From: a gamma proteobacterium HdN1
GTDB lineage: Bacteria > Pseudomonadota > Gammaproteobacteria > Pseudomonadales > Ketobacteraceae
Direction of reading: 5' to 3'
DNA: 64,000 bases
NCBI GenBank assembly: GCA_000198515.1
Contig: FP929140.1
Coordinates: 3,012,527 to 3,076,526 of the forward strand
Position numbers and translations under genes: made by a program. Shown piece after piece: positions 63,293 through 64,000 of this stretch (positions within the stretch are counted from its first letter, which is position 1; every line of letters starts with the position of its first letter). Under the pieces are notes generated by a model. It had not been told where the DNA came from. It did no database searches and saw only the letters and a program-made list of their open reading frames with translations.

Positions 63293-63985
63293 TTAGGCAG
63301 CTGCTTTTTTCTGCATACGGCGGGCGAGGCCCAAACCAACCAAGCCAAGGCCCAAGAGTGCCATTGTGCCGGGTTCGGGTACGGCTGCGTTGTTGCCGTT
63401 GCTAGGCGTGTAGTCAACCGTCAAGCCGCTGATGCGTACATCCGTTGTTTGCCAGAGTACGCCGAGTGCGCCGCGCCAGTCTGCTGCGCTGACTACAAAA
63501 GTGTCTGCCAGTGCATTCAGGTTAAGGGTCTTGTTGCCTAGGATGTCACCGAAGACGCCATTACCCATCCCGCCTACTTGAGTCAGGCCGGAATCGTTTA
63601 GCGTGAAGACGTTGACTTTGTCGTCGATGTCCCAGAATGCAAAGGTAATGGATTGCAGGGTAACGTCGTCGCTGAAGCTGAATTTCAGCGCATCGTTGCC
63701 GTTGTCGATTGAGCTGTGGCCGTCGAGGTCGATGGAGCCATCCGCTGCACCGCCATATACGCCCAAGCCGAAAGCGTCCGCGTACACGTTGCGATTGAGT
63801 GTTGCGCCGCTGTTGGAAGTGGCAGATGCGCTAACGGTAAGGTCAAGACCTGGGTTGCTATAGGTTTTGCTTGAAACGTTCTCAATACCGAACTGGCTGA
63901 AGTTGTAGGTGTAGGGAACGGCATGCGCTTGTGCTGCGCCAAGGGTGATGGCTGCGGCGATTAGCGATTGGGTGAATACCTTCAT
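63293..63985 (-). CDS. PEP-CTERM sorting domain protein
   Basis: A 230-residue exported protein. Signal peptide MKVFTQSLIAAAITLGAAQAHA, then a beta-rich domain of about 170 residues (IDLDGHSSIDNGNDALKF, ITFAFWDIDDKVNVFTL) similar in style to other PEP-CTERM proteins. The C-terminus has VPEPGTMALLGLGLVGLGLARR: the PEP motif, a membrane helix and a basic tail, the sorting signal cut by an exosortase. AAGGAG lies before the ATG. No exosortase gene is in the window. Probably an extracellular matrix or surface protein. Confidence 0.9.
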   Translation of the reverse strand: MKVFTQSLIAAAITLGAAQAHAVPYTYNFSQFGIENVSSKTYSNPGLDLTVSASATSNSGATLNRNVYADAFGLGVYGGAADGSIDLDGHSSIDNGNDALKFSFSDDVTLQSITFAFWDIDDKVNVFTLNDSGLTQVGGMGNGVFGDILGNKTLNLNALADTFVVSAADWRGALGVLWQTTDVRISGLTVDYTPSNGNNAAVPEPGTMALLGLGLVGLGLARRMQKKAAA

Positions 63986-64000
63986 AAATGCTCCTTGTGT

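Overview
The window looks like chromosome from a gammaproteobacterium, probably of the Pseudomonadales (Pseudomonas or Moraxellaceae relatives). The grounds are a short PmpR-type YebC protein, glnE, an ELM1-family gene and ilvE close together, a RIO kinase, MsbA, and a complete aryl polyene (APE) pigment cluster. A PEP-CTERM protein is also present. The taxonomic call is inference from gene content only.

Layout. 1-5.2 kb: edge of a flavoprotein gene, a GT2 glycosyltransferase, a polytopic membrane protein, a DUF423 protein, a GIY-YIG protein and a Tat-exported GMC oxidoreductase. 5.3-12.8 kb: an accessory island bounded by two copies of a ~150-bp structured repeat. It holds a large secreted YD-repeat (Rhs) protein with an internal DUF11 + CFI-box + membrane segment, a cysteine-rich C-terminal tip and a small membrane protein behind it. 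An ISL3-family element with 47-bp perfect inverted repeats and an 8-bp target duplication has split the rhs gene. 12.8-37 kb: mostly housekeeping genes (lytic transglycosylase, PilZ, YebC/PmpR, RIO kinase, a split Aer-like receptor, PutA, metY, a GspE/PilB ATPase, an acyltransferase, glnE, a hybrid histidine kinase, an ELM1-family protein, ilvE, a lipoprotein). 37-43.7 kb: msbA, a CocE-type lipoprotein hydrolase, an APE-type glycosyltransferase and a serine hydrolase. 43.75-44.53 kb: a vapBC toxin-antitoxin pair that has the form of a lone integron gene cassette with an attC-like site. 44.5-59.6 kb: a tightly overlapping minus-strand APE operon in the order of apeC to apeR. 60-64 kb: a copper P-type ATPase, a small secreted Ala-rich protein, a strong bidirectional terminator and a PEP-CTERM protein.

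How the genes work together. The APE operon encodes a complete type II polyketide-like system: two acyl carrier proteins, three ketosynthase-type proteins, a ketoreductase, a dehydratase, an AMP ligase fused to a second dehydratase, acyltransferases, a thioesterase and a LolA/MMPL/DUF3261 export set. An aromatic amino acid ammonia-lyase probably makes the aryl starter from tyrosine or phenylalanine. The APE-type glycosyltransferase sits beyond the vapBC cassette, as if the cassette and a hydrolase had entered the end of the locus. The rhs island looks like a polymorphic toxin/immunity locus, now broken by the IS.

The most novel signals are the internal CFI-box in the Rhs protein together with its halocin-like Cys-rich tip and membrane partner, the paired structured repeats around that island, a 7-bp tandem repeat in the open frame upstream of rhs that could switch its frame, and the orphan integron-type vapBC cassette.
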